Below, in pieces: positions 1 to 7,823 of a DNA stretch of 32,300 nucleotides. Numbering within the stretch: the stretch's first letter is position 1; the number at the start of each line of letters is the position of its first letter. Source of the DNA: an uncultured Chloroflexales bacterium (GTDB taxonomy: Bacteria; Chloroflexota; Chloroflexia; Chloroflexales; Chloroflexaceae); NCBI GenBank assembly GCA_937925925.1, contig CALANA010000242.1, positions 1 through 32,300 on the forward strand, in the 5' to 3' direction. Both the position numbers and the translations under genes were made by a program. A model generated the notes under the pieces. The model made no database searches. It was given only the letters and a program-made list of their open reading frames with translations, and was not told the origin of the DNA.

Positions 1-22
1 CGCGATGATACCAGCGCCACCC

Positions 23-52
23 CCGCTGGCGAAAGTTTCCCTGAACGGTATA
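23..52. repeat. Right end of a family A inverted-repeat element
   Basis: The stretch with CCGCTGGCGAAAG followed by CCCTGAACGGTATAC closely resembles the right end of the complete element at 28847-28970 (CCGCTGGCAAACG, then CCCTGAACGGTTACC). The rest of this copy lies outside the window or has decayed, so its size and orientation cannot be judged. Confidence 0.5.
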
Positions 53-152
53 CATTTCACCGCAAAAGTAATGAAATCATTAAAAGAAACATGATGATAC
101 CTGATAATTTTGTTGTATCACGGCAATGACAAAATTGTTACTGGATGTACAG

Positions 153-201
153 TAGGTAGTAGTAGATTTTTGCGTTTAATGTAGTAGAATACTACTACCT
201 A
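153..201. promoter_or_regulatory. 12-bp inverted repeat upstream of the response-regulator gene
   Basis: TAGGTAGTAGTA (153-164) and TACTACTACCTA (190-201) are perfect reverse complements separated by 25 bp. The right arm ends 30 bp before the chosen start codon at 232. The GTAG trinucleotide-like pattern is also repeated between the arms. It could be an operator for a dimeric regulator or a hairpin in the mRNA leader; the sequence does not decide between them. Confidence 0.5.
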
Positions 202-231
202 TCAGTGTCTCGAAGAACTAAGGTGATGACT

Positions 232-717
232 ATGAACGCCACCATCTCCGCCCACATACTCGTTGTCGAAGATAACCGTCTCTACCGTGAAGCCTTTTGT
301 GCGCTGCTTGATATATGTTTTCCTGGAGTGCAGATTACCACCGTGTCAGACGGTATGGCGGCTCTCAGCCTGACACGCCAAACTCCATTTGATCTGATTG
401 TTGTTGACTATAACCTGAAGGCACTCAATGGCGGTGATGTCGTGCGCCATTTGCGTCAGCGCTCGCGATCTACAGGCATCCTCTTACCACCGATCGTCAT
501 GATGTCTACGCAACCCGATGTTGCGGTTTTTGCCCGCACGCTCGGCGCAGCCAACTTTCTCTCCAAACCTGTTTCGGAAGAAGATCTGCTCACAATCATC
601 GGGCCGCTCCTTGCCGAGCGCGGCTGTTTCTCTGAAGACTCTAGCGAGTCACCCCCACCACAGACGCGAGAACGCAAACCGTTGAAACGCCTTAAACCAC
701 GTCTTAATCACGAGTAA
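232..717 (+). CDS. Single-domain response regulator (receiver domain)
   Basis: This 161-residue protein is essentially one CheY-like receiver domain. Visible signature residues are the acidic pair E13-D14 (VVEDN), the phospho-acceptor D59 (IVVDYN), S92 in the MMST stretch and the conserved K112 (LSKPV). The C-terminal 35 residues are Ser/Pro- and Arg/Lys-rich with no DNA-binding domain, so it probably signals by protein contact. A GTG at 205 in the same frame would add nine residues, but ATG 232 has an AAGGTG ribosome site six bases upstream and is preferred. No kinase gene is adjacent; the nearest kinase-like gene (21023) is degenerate. The upstream inverted repeat at 153-201 may control it. 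The family call is firm, the pathway unknown. Confidence 0.85.
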   Translation: MNATISAHILVVEDNRLYREAFCALLDICFPGVQITTVSDGMAALSLTRQTPFDLIVVDYNLKALNGGDVVRHLRQRSRSTGILLPPIVMMSTQPDVAVFARTLGAANFLSKPVSEEDLLTIIGPLLAERGCFSEDSSESPPPQTRERKPLKRLKPRLNHE

Positions 718-799
718 TCTCATGACTGTATATATCGGTTTTTTTGCCGACATTCTGAAACATATGTCATACCATATTCGGCTGAACCTTTATATGGTA

Positions 800-906
800 A
801 TTGGACAGCAGTTGTGAAGAACTAGATTTCCGGCTCAAGCCGGGACGCCGATGTCCCCTGGCTTGAACCGGGACGCGGAGGTATCATTGATAGAGGGGTG
901 CTATAG
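800..906 (-). repeat. Family E hairpin element
   Basis: Read on the minus strand it begins CTATAGCACCCC, carries two CCGGCTTGAGCC-type palindromes (around 830-845 and 857-872) and ends with TTCTTCACAACTGC. The same order of motifs occurs at 10100-10254, 18548-18664 and 22340-22450. It is non-coding. The rest of the gap between 718 and 1138 holds a family D repeat and no credible gene. Confidence 0.55.
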
Positions 907-942
907 AACTAACAGGAGTTATGCGGTAGCATTATCATCTCG

Positions 943-1075
943 TGATTGACCACTGTGATGTTGAGGGATACGTTGGAACGACGTTCGTCGATCTTGAGGC
1001 CGTAATAACGACTAAAGTCGTTACTACATGCTCTGCATATTCCGTGTGGCTAATCACCAGGACTAACAGAAGTTA
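943..1075 (+). repeat. Family D intergenic repeat, copy 1
   Basis: It shares three blocks in the same order with 26480-26575: TTGACCAC(T/C)GTGATG then GAGGGATACG, GGAACG(A/C)CGTTCGTCG, and CATGCTCTGCATA. This copy has an extra internal hairpin (TAACGAC/GTCGTTA, about 1004-1024) that the other lacks. A 66-codon reading frame crosses it, but it has no protein-like features. Confidence 0.55.
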
Positions 1076-1138
1076 TAGACGGACACTCCCTTTATGTCAA
1101 CACAGCGTCTATACTGTATACACCTTTTCAGAGAGATT

Positions 1139-2344
1139 CTAAAAGAAACGGCACATACGTGTAAGGGGGGCCAACTCCAGGCGCACCGCCGGTATGCTAC
1201 TGGTGGGAATGTAGCGCACCAACGTTAGTTGTGACCATTGTTGTTTGTGATAGGGACGATAGGGCGTAATATAGTCGCGCACACCAACATCGCAGGCATA
1301 ATCCACCACTTCGGGCGTATAGCCACTGGCAACCAGGTAGGCATCAACCATACTATAATCGCCACCAGCACGAGTATGCGCCAGCCAGTCTACATATTTG
1401 AGCATCTGGTTAATCACATTCACATCACTAATAAGATCTTTCTTTAGCTCTATCGCCTTATAACGCATAATAGTTGGGGGAAAACTGGCAGAGAGCCGCC
1501 GGGTGGTATACCCAAACAGATCAATCCGATCCATATACATCACGGGTTTCTGGGGTGAAGCCGAGACCTGATTGGCCACATAATCCCACGCACCAAAGAT
1601 CGCCGTCACGCCGGGTGCCCGTACCGTCAAGGCATGGGCAAGCCAGGCCTGCAACAATGCCTCGTGCGCGACGCTGCCATCACGGACATAATGCGCTAAC
1701 AGTGTGTCAATATCAATCTGATACGCACCCAACTCCGCATTGCGGGCGCTCACCTGAGCATGATAAAAGGCCGATTGATCCGGGAAGACATGCTCGCTGG
1801 CCTGCCACACATTCTCCACGGTACTCGCATTGCGACGGAGCAGCAGATCGACCATCACTTGCGCCTCTTCATCCTCAACTTGAATAAAGCTGCGTTTTTC
1901 AAAGACGCGCAAGCCACGCACCACATGGCGAATGTCTCCTTGTAGCACCTCATCCATATCCAGGCCATGCCTGAAAAAGACCGGATCAGGCCGAAAGAAA
2001 ACAACCCAGCGCATATCTTCTTCACGATGCTGACGATAGAGCAAAGTTGTGCGATCATCGGGCGGATGAGCGTGGGGAAATGACGCGCCGGGGTAATTTG
2101 CCAGTGCTGCGGTGGGTGATCCACGCTGCAGAGACACCAGCCGCCCGACGCCATAAATGGTACGTTCTCGAAAGAAAAAAATCAAATCACCTGGCCGCAT
2201 TGTTAGATAATCTGCCAGCGTGAGTTCCGCCGCCACACTCCACGAAGGGTAATCCGGGCGCTTCATCAGCGTGCCATACACCCCAAATTCGACATAGCGC
2301 CGCAGGGCATCTTCATCTGCGAGATTCACAATATAGCCCGACAC
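1139..2344 (-). CDS. PD-(D/E)XK restriction endonuclease, partner of the adjacent Dam-type methylase
   Basis: This 401-residue protein has an N-terminal region (about 1-160) with GDLIFFFRERTIYGVGRL, reminiscent of PUA/EVE-like modules. The C-terminal half has a PD-(D/E)XK nuclease layout: helix Glu E228 (HEALLQAWLAHAL), D275 (MDRIDLFGY) and E299-x-K301 (AIELKKD), followed by the typical helix INQMLKYVDWL. Translation begins with GTG at 2344, 20 bp after the methylase stop; the overlapping ATG at 2351 is in another frame and soon stops. Gene order (methylase first, nuclease second) and close spacing indicate a restriction-modification operon. I infer a type II enzyme cutting the sequence its partner protects, plausibly GATC or a relative. 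No named enzyme was recognised. Confidence 0.72.
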   Translation of the reverse strand: MSGYIVNLADEDALRRYVEFGVYGTLMKRPDYPSWSVAAELTLADYLTMRPGDLIFFFRERTIYGVGRLVSLQRGSPTAALANYPGASFPHAHPPDDRTTLLYRQHREEDMRWVVFFRPDPVFFRHGLDMDEVLQGDIRHVVRGLRVFEKRSFIQVEDEEAQVMVDLLLRRNASTVENVWQASEHVFPDQSAFYHAQVSARNAELGAYQIDIDTLLAHYVRDGSVAHEALLQAWLAHALTVRAPGVTAIFGAWDYVANQVSASPQKPVMYMDRIDLFGYTTRRLSASFPPTIMRYKAIELKKDLISDVNVINQMLKYVDWLAHTRAGGDYSMVDAYLVASGYTPEVVDYACDVGVRDYITPYRPYHKQQWSQLTLVRYIPTSSIPAVRLELAPLTRMCRFF

Positions 2345-2364
2345 AACTCATGGATTTCCAGGCT

Positions 2365-3282
2365 TCAGAGTTTCACTCCATTTACAGCCACATAATGATT
2401 GGCATAACTACACACAATTAACTCCTCCACATGCCCACGCTTCTTGCCATCACAGTTAATCTTCCGACTGGCATAGACAATATCTTTGACCGGTACATGC
2501 TGGTAGAGGGTACGGGTGAGACTGGTATGCGAGTTGCTCAACATGACGTAACACCCCTGTTCCGCCAGTTGATCAAACACATCAACCAGCCGCCGCTGCG
2601 CATCAACATCAAAATCCTGTCCTGTGTAGTGCGTAAACGAGGCAGTCACGCTCACGGGATCATAGGGTGGATCAAAATAGACCAGGTCGCCAGCTTCGGC
2701 CCGGTTTAACACCCCTGCGAAATCATCATGATAAATCTCAGTCTGTTGCAGCGCAGCACTGACAGCCCGCAAGTTCACCGGATCACAAATCAGCGGGTTT
2801 TTGTAGTATCCAAATGGAGCGTTAAACTGGCCCTTCTTGTTGACGCGATACAGCCCGTTATAGCAGGTGCGATTCAGAAAGATCGTCCGTGCCGCCTTCG
2901 CCACCGGGTCACGCTGTGCAAAATCAGGGTGCCGATCCCACCCGCGGATCTCCCGAAAATAGTCCGGGTCATGAAAATGGGGCGCATGGACGTGCAACGC
3001 ATCAATCAGCGCTTCTACATCGTCGCGCACCACCAGATAGCAGCGAATCAACTCCTCGTTCGAGTCGCTTAAGACCGCACCTGCTCCCAGACAATCATTA
3101 TTTGCCAGATGAAAAAAGAGCGCTCCACCACCAACAAATGGCTCATGATAGCGCCGGAAGGATGCGGGTAAGCGTCGGGTGAGTTCAGGCAATAACTGAC
3201 CTTTACCGCCAGCCCATTTGAGAAAAGGACGCGCGATCACTGATAGCTCCCAAAACAGGACTGGCTGCACATAATTGGACAT
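2365..3282 (-). CDS. DNA adenine methyltransferase, Dam/D12 class
   Basis: This 305-residue protein transfers a methyl group from S-adenosylmethionine to adenine N6. The D12-class landmarks are all present: FLKWAGGKG at residues 20-28, the SAM-binding PFVGGG at 48-53, the conserved TIFLNRTCYNGLYRVNKKGQ block at 133-152, and catalytic DPPY at 204-207. The length fits the family (260-310). Dam-type enzymes commonly recognise GATC; that specificity is inferred, not shown. The ATG at 3282 is preceded by a GGGGAGAG ribosome site. The nuclease gene follows after 20 bp. An extended -10 promoter lies just upstream at 3314-3319. This looks like a self-contained defence operon, not the housekeeping Dam of enterics. 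Confidence 0.9.
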   Translation of the reverse strand: MSNYVQPVLFWELSVIARPFLKWAGGKGQLLPELTRRLPASFRRYHEPFVGGGALFFHLANNDCLGAGAVLSDSNEELIRCYLVVRDDVEALIDALHVHAPHFHDPDYFREIRGWDRHPDFAQRDPVAKAARTIFLNRTCYNGLYRVNKKGQFNAPFGYYKNPLICDPVNLRAVSAALQQTEIYHDDFAGVLNRAEAGDLVYFDPPYDPVSVTASFTHYTGQDFDVDAQRRLVDVFDQLAEQGCYVMLSNSHTSLTRTLYQHVPVKDIVYASRKINCDGKKRGHVEELIVCSYANHYVAVNGVKL

Positions 3283-3313
3283 ACGCGGCTCTCCCCGTCT
3301 GTCTACGTGGGAA

Positions 3314-3322
3314 GATTATAGC
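3314..3322 (-). promoter_or_regulatory. Extended -10 promoter of the restriction-modification operon
   Basis: On the minus strand TGC precedes a perfect TATAAT (ATTATA at 3314-3319 on the plus strand), giving the extended -10 form TGnTATAAT. The only -35 candidate 17 bp further up, TTCCAG, is poor, as is common for extended -10 promoters. It lies about 30 bp ahead of the methylase start. Confidence 0.6.
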
Positions 3323-3392
3323 ACATTGGGGTGCGCCCTGGAACCTGCCGGGCCACTCATCTATGGCTATTTGCTTTACCAGAGCGGCATAA

Positions 3393-5045
3393 TCAGATTA
3401 ATACCCGATCATCATTGGGTAGCAATAATGTGCGCAAGAGCGGAATAGGTGGCGCACCATAGCTGATATATGCATCGTGAAACTGCTTCAGCGTAGAACG
3501 GGGGCCGTGAGCGATCTGGTAATCTTTGCGTAACTTGAGCAGCAAGAGCTTGCCCAGCGTATAGTTAATATAGCCCGGATCATAGGTGCCACGCCGCGCT
3601 TCTTGTCGTGCCGTCACCTCATCCATATAGGCATGCTGCATAAAATAGCGCGTAGCTGCATCAACCGTCATGTCCTGCGTGTGCATCTTGATCGCACAGA
3701 TATAGCGACAGTTGCGCGTCAGTGCCTCAGCCAGTTGGGTCAGGCGTAACGTCAGATCGCCAGACCCATACCCCTCCTCCAGCATCATCTGCTCCACATA
3801 GTGCGCCCAGCTTTCAATATGCGAATAGGCGGTACAGACTTTTGCCAGACGGGTGGGTGCATGCCGCAGATGTAAGAAATGTACATAGTGCCCTGGATAG
3901 GCTTCGTGGATCGATACCGCCACCAGCGTACCGTAATCAAACTTGGTAAGCCAGCCTTCTATGTCCTCCGGTGACCAGTGTGATTCGGGGAGTGTGACGT
4001 AATAAAACGACTCGGTCGCCACCGTCTCGAATGGCCCGGCCGTGCTCATCATTGCAAAGGCCCAGCGCGCAAAGGGGGGCGTCTCTTCCACTCGGCAACG
4101 CACTGTTGAGGGTACAGAGACAATATCATGCTCGATGACAAACGTGCGCAGATCCTCCAGCAACGCCCTGGTCTCGGCGATCAACTGGTCAGCAGATGGA
4201 TGCTTGCGCCCCTGCGCAAGCATATGCTGCTGGATTGTCAGTGTTGGATCGATCTGCGTCGCTACGTCGCGGATAGCCTGTTGATTCCGGGCCAGGTCAC
4301 GTTCACCAAGTGCCAGCAACTGGTCAAGCGGCAGGTCTATCTGTTCATTATAGCGGAGCATAGCGGCAAACTGCTGCGTCCCAATCGCAAAGGCATCAGT
4401 TGCCATGGGGAGACACGCATCACGCAAATAATCGTGAAAGGCTTGCAGTGCAACCACAGCAGCATCACGCGCTGTCCATAACTCTTGTTCCAGCGTCGGA
4501 TCGGTCAGTGACTGGCAGGCTTCAGCTAAATTTCTGGTCAGAAACACGATCAGACCCGTAAAGATCGTCAATGATTCTTCAATAAAAATGCGGGGAAGCT
4601 GCGGTAGCAAATTCTGGCGTGCAACCTGCATCGCGGCTGGTATCTGTTGCAAGTGGCGTATCAGCGCCGCAACGCGCACCTCCAGCGGCGCATAGTTGCG
4701 TTTCACATAGGTGTCAACCATCGCATTGTAGGCGTAGATCATCGGGTTACGCTGGTATTCACGCTCTTCCAGCCAGCGCCACAACTCACGCTCAATCTGC
4801 CAGTGCAAAAGTTGGTAATCAAATGCGGCCATCTCCTCAAGTCGGGCGGCATCAATCGCCGCCAGCCGCTGTTGATAGTCCCGCAAGCGGTTAACATAGG
4901 TGGCAATTGCATTCGCTGACAGATCAATAATCTGACCATCATAGGCATGCAACCCCAGATTGCTAGCTATGGTCGGATAAAACGCAAAATAGTCGTTCAA
5001 AAAGTCTTCGGTAAGCATTGCCAACCCCTGCGCCTGATCGTTCAT
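3393..5045 (-). CDS. DUF885 family protein, predicted zinc metallopeptidase
   Basis: This 550-residue protein is recognised by the DUF885 hallmark HEAYPGH at residues 380-386 and the downstream glutamate E411 in HIESWAHYVEQMMLEEGY. Together these resemble an HExxH-type zinc site with a third ligand. The remainder is mostly helical, with frequent Leu/Gln/Arg heptads. No signal peptide or membrane segment is visible, so it is probably cytoplasmic. The usual length for the family is 530-620. ATG 5045 has a GGAGG ribosome site nine bases upstream. It is transcribed alone, divergently from the LOG-gltX pair and separated from it by two repeat elements. The metallopeptidase role rests on the motif; the substrate is unknown. 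Confidence 0.8.
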   Translation of the reverse strand: MNDQAQGLAMLTEDFLNDYFAFYPTIASNLGLHAYDGQIIDLSANAIATYVNRLRDYQQRLAAIDAARLEEMAAFDYQLLHWQIERELWRWLEEREYQRNPMIYAYNAMVDTYVKRNYAPLEVRVAALIRHLQQIPAAMQVARQNLLPQLPRIFIEESLTIFTGLIVFLTRNLAEACQSLTDPTLEQELWTARDAAVVALQAFHDYLRDACLPMATDAFAIGTQQFAAMLRYNEQIDLPLDQLLALGERDLARNQQAIRDVATQIDPTLTIQQHMLAQGRKHPSADQLIAETRALLEDLRTFVIEHDIVSVPSTVRCRVEETPPFARWAFAMMSTAGPFETVATESFYYVTLPESHWSPEDIEGWLTKFDYGTLVAVSIHEAYPGHYVHFLHLRHAPTRLAKVCTAYSHIESWAHYVEQMMLEEGYGSGDLTLRLTQLAEALTRNCRYICAIKMHTQDMTVDAATRYFMQHAYMDEVTARQEARRGTYDPGYINYTLGKLLLLKLRKDYQIAHGPRSTLKQFHDAYISYGAPPIPLLRTLLLPNDDRVLI

Positions 5046-5077
5046 GGTAGCAAACCTCCATCATATGCCGAATATAT

Positions 5078-5299
5078 CAGGACGTACGCAGTGGTCTGAT
5101 CACCTCGCCTTTTCGCCGGAGTTTACCCCTTCGACTACGCGCAGGGCAGGCTCTGAGCGAAGCCGAAGGGGGCAGAGCGGTACTTCGTCTTCTTTTTTAC
5201 CAAATTTTCGCCGTAGACGAAATTTTGGTAAAAAAAGAGTCCCTTTCATGCTGCCGAAGGGGAAAAAGATGTCTGGTTCACGTGACTGCGTACGTCCTG
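5078..5299 (+). repeat. Inverted-repeat element (family C hairpin inside)
   Basis: Perfect 15-bp terminal inverted repeats, CAGGACGTACGCAGT at 5078-5092 and its complement at 5285-5299, bound a 222-bp non-coding element. Inside is TTCGCCGGAGTTTACCCC... through GGCAGAGCGGTACTT (about 5112-5186), nearly identical to 31987-32058. It is followed by an 18-bp stem with one mismatch (5193-5210 against 5218-5235, loop of seven). No target-site duplication is obvious. Confidence 0.65.
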
Positions 5300-5302
5300 T
5301 CA

Positions 5303-5452
5303 TATACACGAGGTACGCAGTCGCTCAAACACAACGGCTTGTTCGCCTGTGGCAGAAGGGAAGCGTTGGAACGTTCCAACGCTGGCAGGTACCGCTCTGC
5401 CACAGACGAAACGGCAACCAGACCATACCACCGCATACGTCCTGTCATATAT
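5303..5452 (-). repeat. Second inverted-repeat element, abutting the first
   Basis: Its right end reads GCATACGTCCTGTCATATA, matching the right end of the preceding element (GCGTACGTCCTGTCATATA). Its left end carries AGGTACGCAGT. The interior holds, in reverse orientation, the GGCAGAGCGGTAC motif (5390-5402) next to a perfect 22-bp palindrome at 5362-5383, enclosed by an 8-bp stem TGTGGCAG/CTGCCACA. It is non-coding. Confidence 0.55.
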
Positions 5453-5508
5453 GGGAACAAAGTGTTACAATCCATACACTGGTAAAAACATTATACACGA
5501 GGTACACG

Positions 5509-6078
5509 ATGTCATTCACAATCTGTATATATTGTGGGTCACGCACAGGCAACGATCCCTCCTACACCGACGCCGCACGTCTTCTAGGCAGCGTACTGGC
5601 AGATCATGGATGGCGCTTAGTTTATGGTGGAGGCAGTATTGGATTAATGGGTACTCTGGCCCACAGCGCCCTGGCCCATAGCGGCGAGGTGATCGGTATT
5701 ATTCCGCAGGCACTGCTGGATCGCGAAGTAGGGCTGGTTGAATGTAGTCAATTGATTGTGACGCAAACACTCCGTCAGCGTAAAGCGCTCATGGAAGAGT
5801 ATGCCGACGCTTTTATGGCTCTGCCGGGCGGTTTCGGCACGTTGGAGGAACTGATTGAAACCTTGACCTTGCGGCAACTGGGCTATCATAACAAGCCCAT
5901 TATTCTGGTGAACCTGAATAGCTACTATGATCCACTGCTGGCACTCTTTGATCATGCCGTGGCCCACGGCTATGTGCTGGTGGAACATACCAGACTGTAC
6001 CATGTTGTCACCAGCATTGAAGAGGCAATTGCGCTGCTTGAAACAATCCATGATCAGCAGCCAGTGTCATACTCGTAA
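5509..6078 (+). CDS. LOG family (TIGR00730) Rossmann-fold protein
   Basis: This 189-residue protein has the family pattern: an N-terminal beta strand ICIYCGSR (5-12), the nucleotide-binding loop GGGSIGLMG at 40-48, the conserved R91-K92 in RQRKALM, and the signature PGGFGTLEE at 106-114. Some members are cytokinin-activating nucleoside 5'-monophosphate phosphoribohydrolases; many bacterial ones are annotated only by fold, so activity on AMP-like substrates is an inference. The open frame runs back to 5044, but those 155 codons lie in repeat elements and have no family similarity. ATG 5509 begins the homologous region and follows ACGAGGT. gltX starts 35 bp after the stop, so the two are probably cotranscribed. 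Confidence 0.85.
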   Translation: MSFTICIYCGSRTGNDPSYTDAARLLGSVLADHGWRLVYGGGSIGLMGTLAHSALAHSGEVIGIIPQALLDREVGLVECSQLIVTQTLRQRKALMEEYADAFMALPGGFGTLEELIETLTLRQLGYHNKPIILVNLNSYYDPLLALFDHAVAHGYVLVEHTRLYHVVTSIEEAIALLETIHDQQPVSYS

Positions 6079-6113
6079 TCGTAACCGGGATAGTTTAGAG
6101 GGAGAATATCGCA

Positions 6114-7598
6114 ATGACCACCCCGATACGGGTGCGTTTTGCACCAAGCCCCACCGGCTTTTTGCATATTGGTGGTGTGCGCACCGCACTGTTTAACTGG
6201 CTGTTTGCCCGGCACTATGGCGGCAGCTTCATCCTACGTATTGAGGATACCGATGAGAAACGTTATGTGGCAGATGCGGTCACTGACTTGCTGGCTTCTC
6301 TGCGCTGGATCGGTATTGACTGGGATGAAGGGCCTGAAAAGGGTGGCCCGCACGCACCCTATGTGCAGTCCGAACGCCATGCCCTGGGCATCTATCGTCA
6401 GTACGTCGACCAGTTGCTGGCACACGGCCATGCCTACAAGTCATTTGTGAGCAACGAAGAGTTGGAACGCATGCGCGCCGAAGCCATGGCCCGTGGTCTA
6501 AAAAGCTTCCGCTTCCGTGGCCCCGAACGCGACTGGACGCCGGAGCAGGTTGCCGCCGCTGAAGCACAAGGCTTACCGTATACGGTGCGGCTCAAAGTTC
6601 CGCTCGAAGGCGTGACGAGCTTCCAGGATCTTGTGCGTGGCGGTGAGCAAATCAACGTAAATAACGCCGATCTGTATGATATCGTGCTGCTCAAATCCAG
6701 CGGGATGCCCGTCTATCATCTGGCGCACCTGATTGACGATCATCTGATGCAGATCAGCCACGTCATCCGTGGTGAGGAGTGGGTACCCAGCACGCCCTAC
6801 CATGTGCTGCTCTATGCCGCGCTAGGATGGACAGCGCCCATCTTCGCGCATGTACCCAACATTTTGCGCCAGGACGGGCGGGGCAAGCTCTCGAAGCGTA
6901 AAGATGATGTGGCGACCAACCGTTTCTGGGAGCGAGGATATTTGCCCGAGGCGATGTTCAACTATCTGGCGTTGCAAGGCTGGAGCTATGATGATCATAC
7001 CGAAATCATGACCCGCACCGAGATCATCGAGCGCTTTAGCATCGAGCGGGTACAGCCTTCGCCTGCACGCTGGAATCCAGAGAAACTACAAGATATGAAC
7101 GGCATTTATATCCGTAAACTCACGGTAACAGAGGTCACGGAACGCATTCTGCCGTTCTTGCAGCAAGCCGAACTGGTCAGCACCCCGGTCACACCAACCG
7201 AGCGAGCCTATGTGGAGCAACTGGTACCCTTGATACACGAGCGCCTGGAAGAACTGGGTGAAGCACCGGATCTGCTGGACTTCTTTTTCCGTGATGTCAG
7301 CTTTCCTGATCCGACCCTGCTGATCCCGAAGAAGATGGACACCCCCACCACGGCGGCAGCACTGCGTGCCGCCATTGAGCGCCTGACCCCCCTTACTGAC
7401 TGGAGTGAGGCAACACTTGAACAGACACTCCGGGCATTAATCGCTGAGTCAGGGTTAAAGCCCGGCCAACTCTTTAGCGCCATTCGTGTGGCGATCACTG
7501 GACGCACAGTTGCGCCACCGCTGTTTGCTACCCTGGCCGCACTGGGCCAGCAGCGCAGTCTGGAGCGCATGCGTGCAGCCGTAGCCACCCTGGAATGA
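6114..7598 (+). CDS. gltX: Glutamyl-tRNA synthetase
   Basis: This 494-residue class I aminoacyl-tRNA synthetase charges tRNA-Glu in the cytoplasm. The N-terminal ATP-binding signature is intact (FAPSPTGFLHIGGVRTALFN, with HIGG at 18-21). The KMSKS-equivalent KLSKR is at 258-262 in GRGKLSKRKDD. The C-terminal helical anticodon-binding region spans about 330-494, and the length is standard. A GAGGGAG ribosome site precedes ATG 6114. Whether it is discriminating (Glu only) or also charges tRNA-Gln for amidation cannot be told from sequence alone. The gene lies directly behind the LOG-family gene and is followed by more than 900 bp of repeats. Confidence 0.97.
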   Translation: MTTPIRVRFAPSPTGFLHIGGVRTALFNWLFARHYGGSFILRIEDTDEKRYVADAVTDLLASLRWIGIDWDEGPEKGGPHAPYVQSERHALGIYRQYVDQLLAHGHAYKSFVSNEELERMRAEAMARGLKSFRFRGPERDWTPEQVAAAEAQGLPYTVRLKVPLEGVTSFQDLVRGGEQINVNNADLYDIVLLKSSGMPVYHLAHLIDDHLMQISHVIRGEEWVPSTPYHVLLYAALGWTAPIFAHVPNILRQDGRGKLSKRKDDVATNRFWERGYLPEAMFNYLALQGWSYDDHTEIMTRTEIIERFSIERVQPSPARWNPEKLQDMNGIYIRKLTVTEVTERILPFLQQAELVSTPVTPTERAYVEQLVPLIHERLEELGEAPDLLDFFFRDVSFPDPTLLIPKKMDTPTTAAALRAAIERLTPLTDWSEATLEQTLRALIAESGLKPGQLFSAIRVAITGRTVAPPLFATLAALGQQRSLERMRAAVATLE

Positions 7599-7823
7599 CC
7601 GCTCCGGGAGAGAGAGGCAGCAGTAGCCGAGCGACCCCGGTGGATCGTATGGGCCAGAGCGGTTGTGAAGACCGGAGTCCCGGCAGCAGCCGGGTCTAGC
7701 TCCGCCCCGGCTGCTGCCGCGTAGCACCCCATCCCGGCTCAAGCCGGGACTCCACGCTTACCATTCGTCGGTCGCGTGGATCAGGAAGGTCGTGAAGACC
7801 GGGGTCTCGGCTTCAGCCGGGTC
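7599..7823. repeat. Cluster of CCGGCTnnAGCCGG palindromes
   Basis: Several short hairpins of the form CCCGGC(4-5 nt)GCCGGG lie here: CCCGGCAGCAGCCGGG near 7679-7694, CCCGGCTCAAGCCGGG near 7734-7749, and a TCGGCTTCAGCCGG form near 7806-7820. They are separated by GTTGTGAAGACCGG-type linkers also seen in family E. There is no gene. Confidence 0.55.

Noticed and set aside
942-1142. A 66-codon plus-strand reading frame
   Set aside because: It lies across a family D repeat, has no ribosome site and no protein-like pattern.
5193-5236. Rho-independent terminator between DUF885 and the LOG gene
   Set aside because: The T-run precedes the hairpin and an A-run follows it on either strand, and the hairpin belongs to a dispersed element lying between divergent gene starts.
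5044-5508. 155-codon N-terminal extension of the LOG-family gene
   Set aside because: The codons run through two inverted-repeat elements; family similarity and a sensible start begin at 5509.
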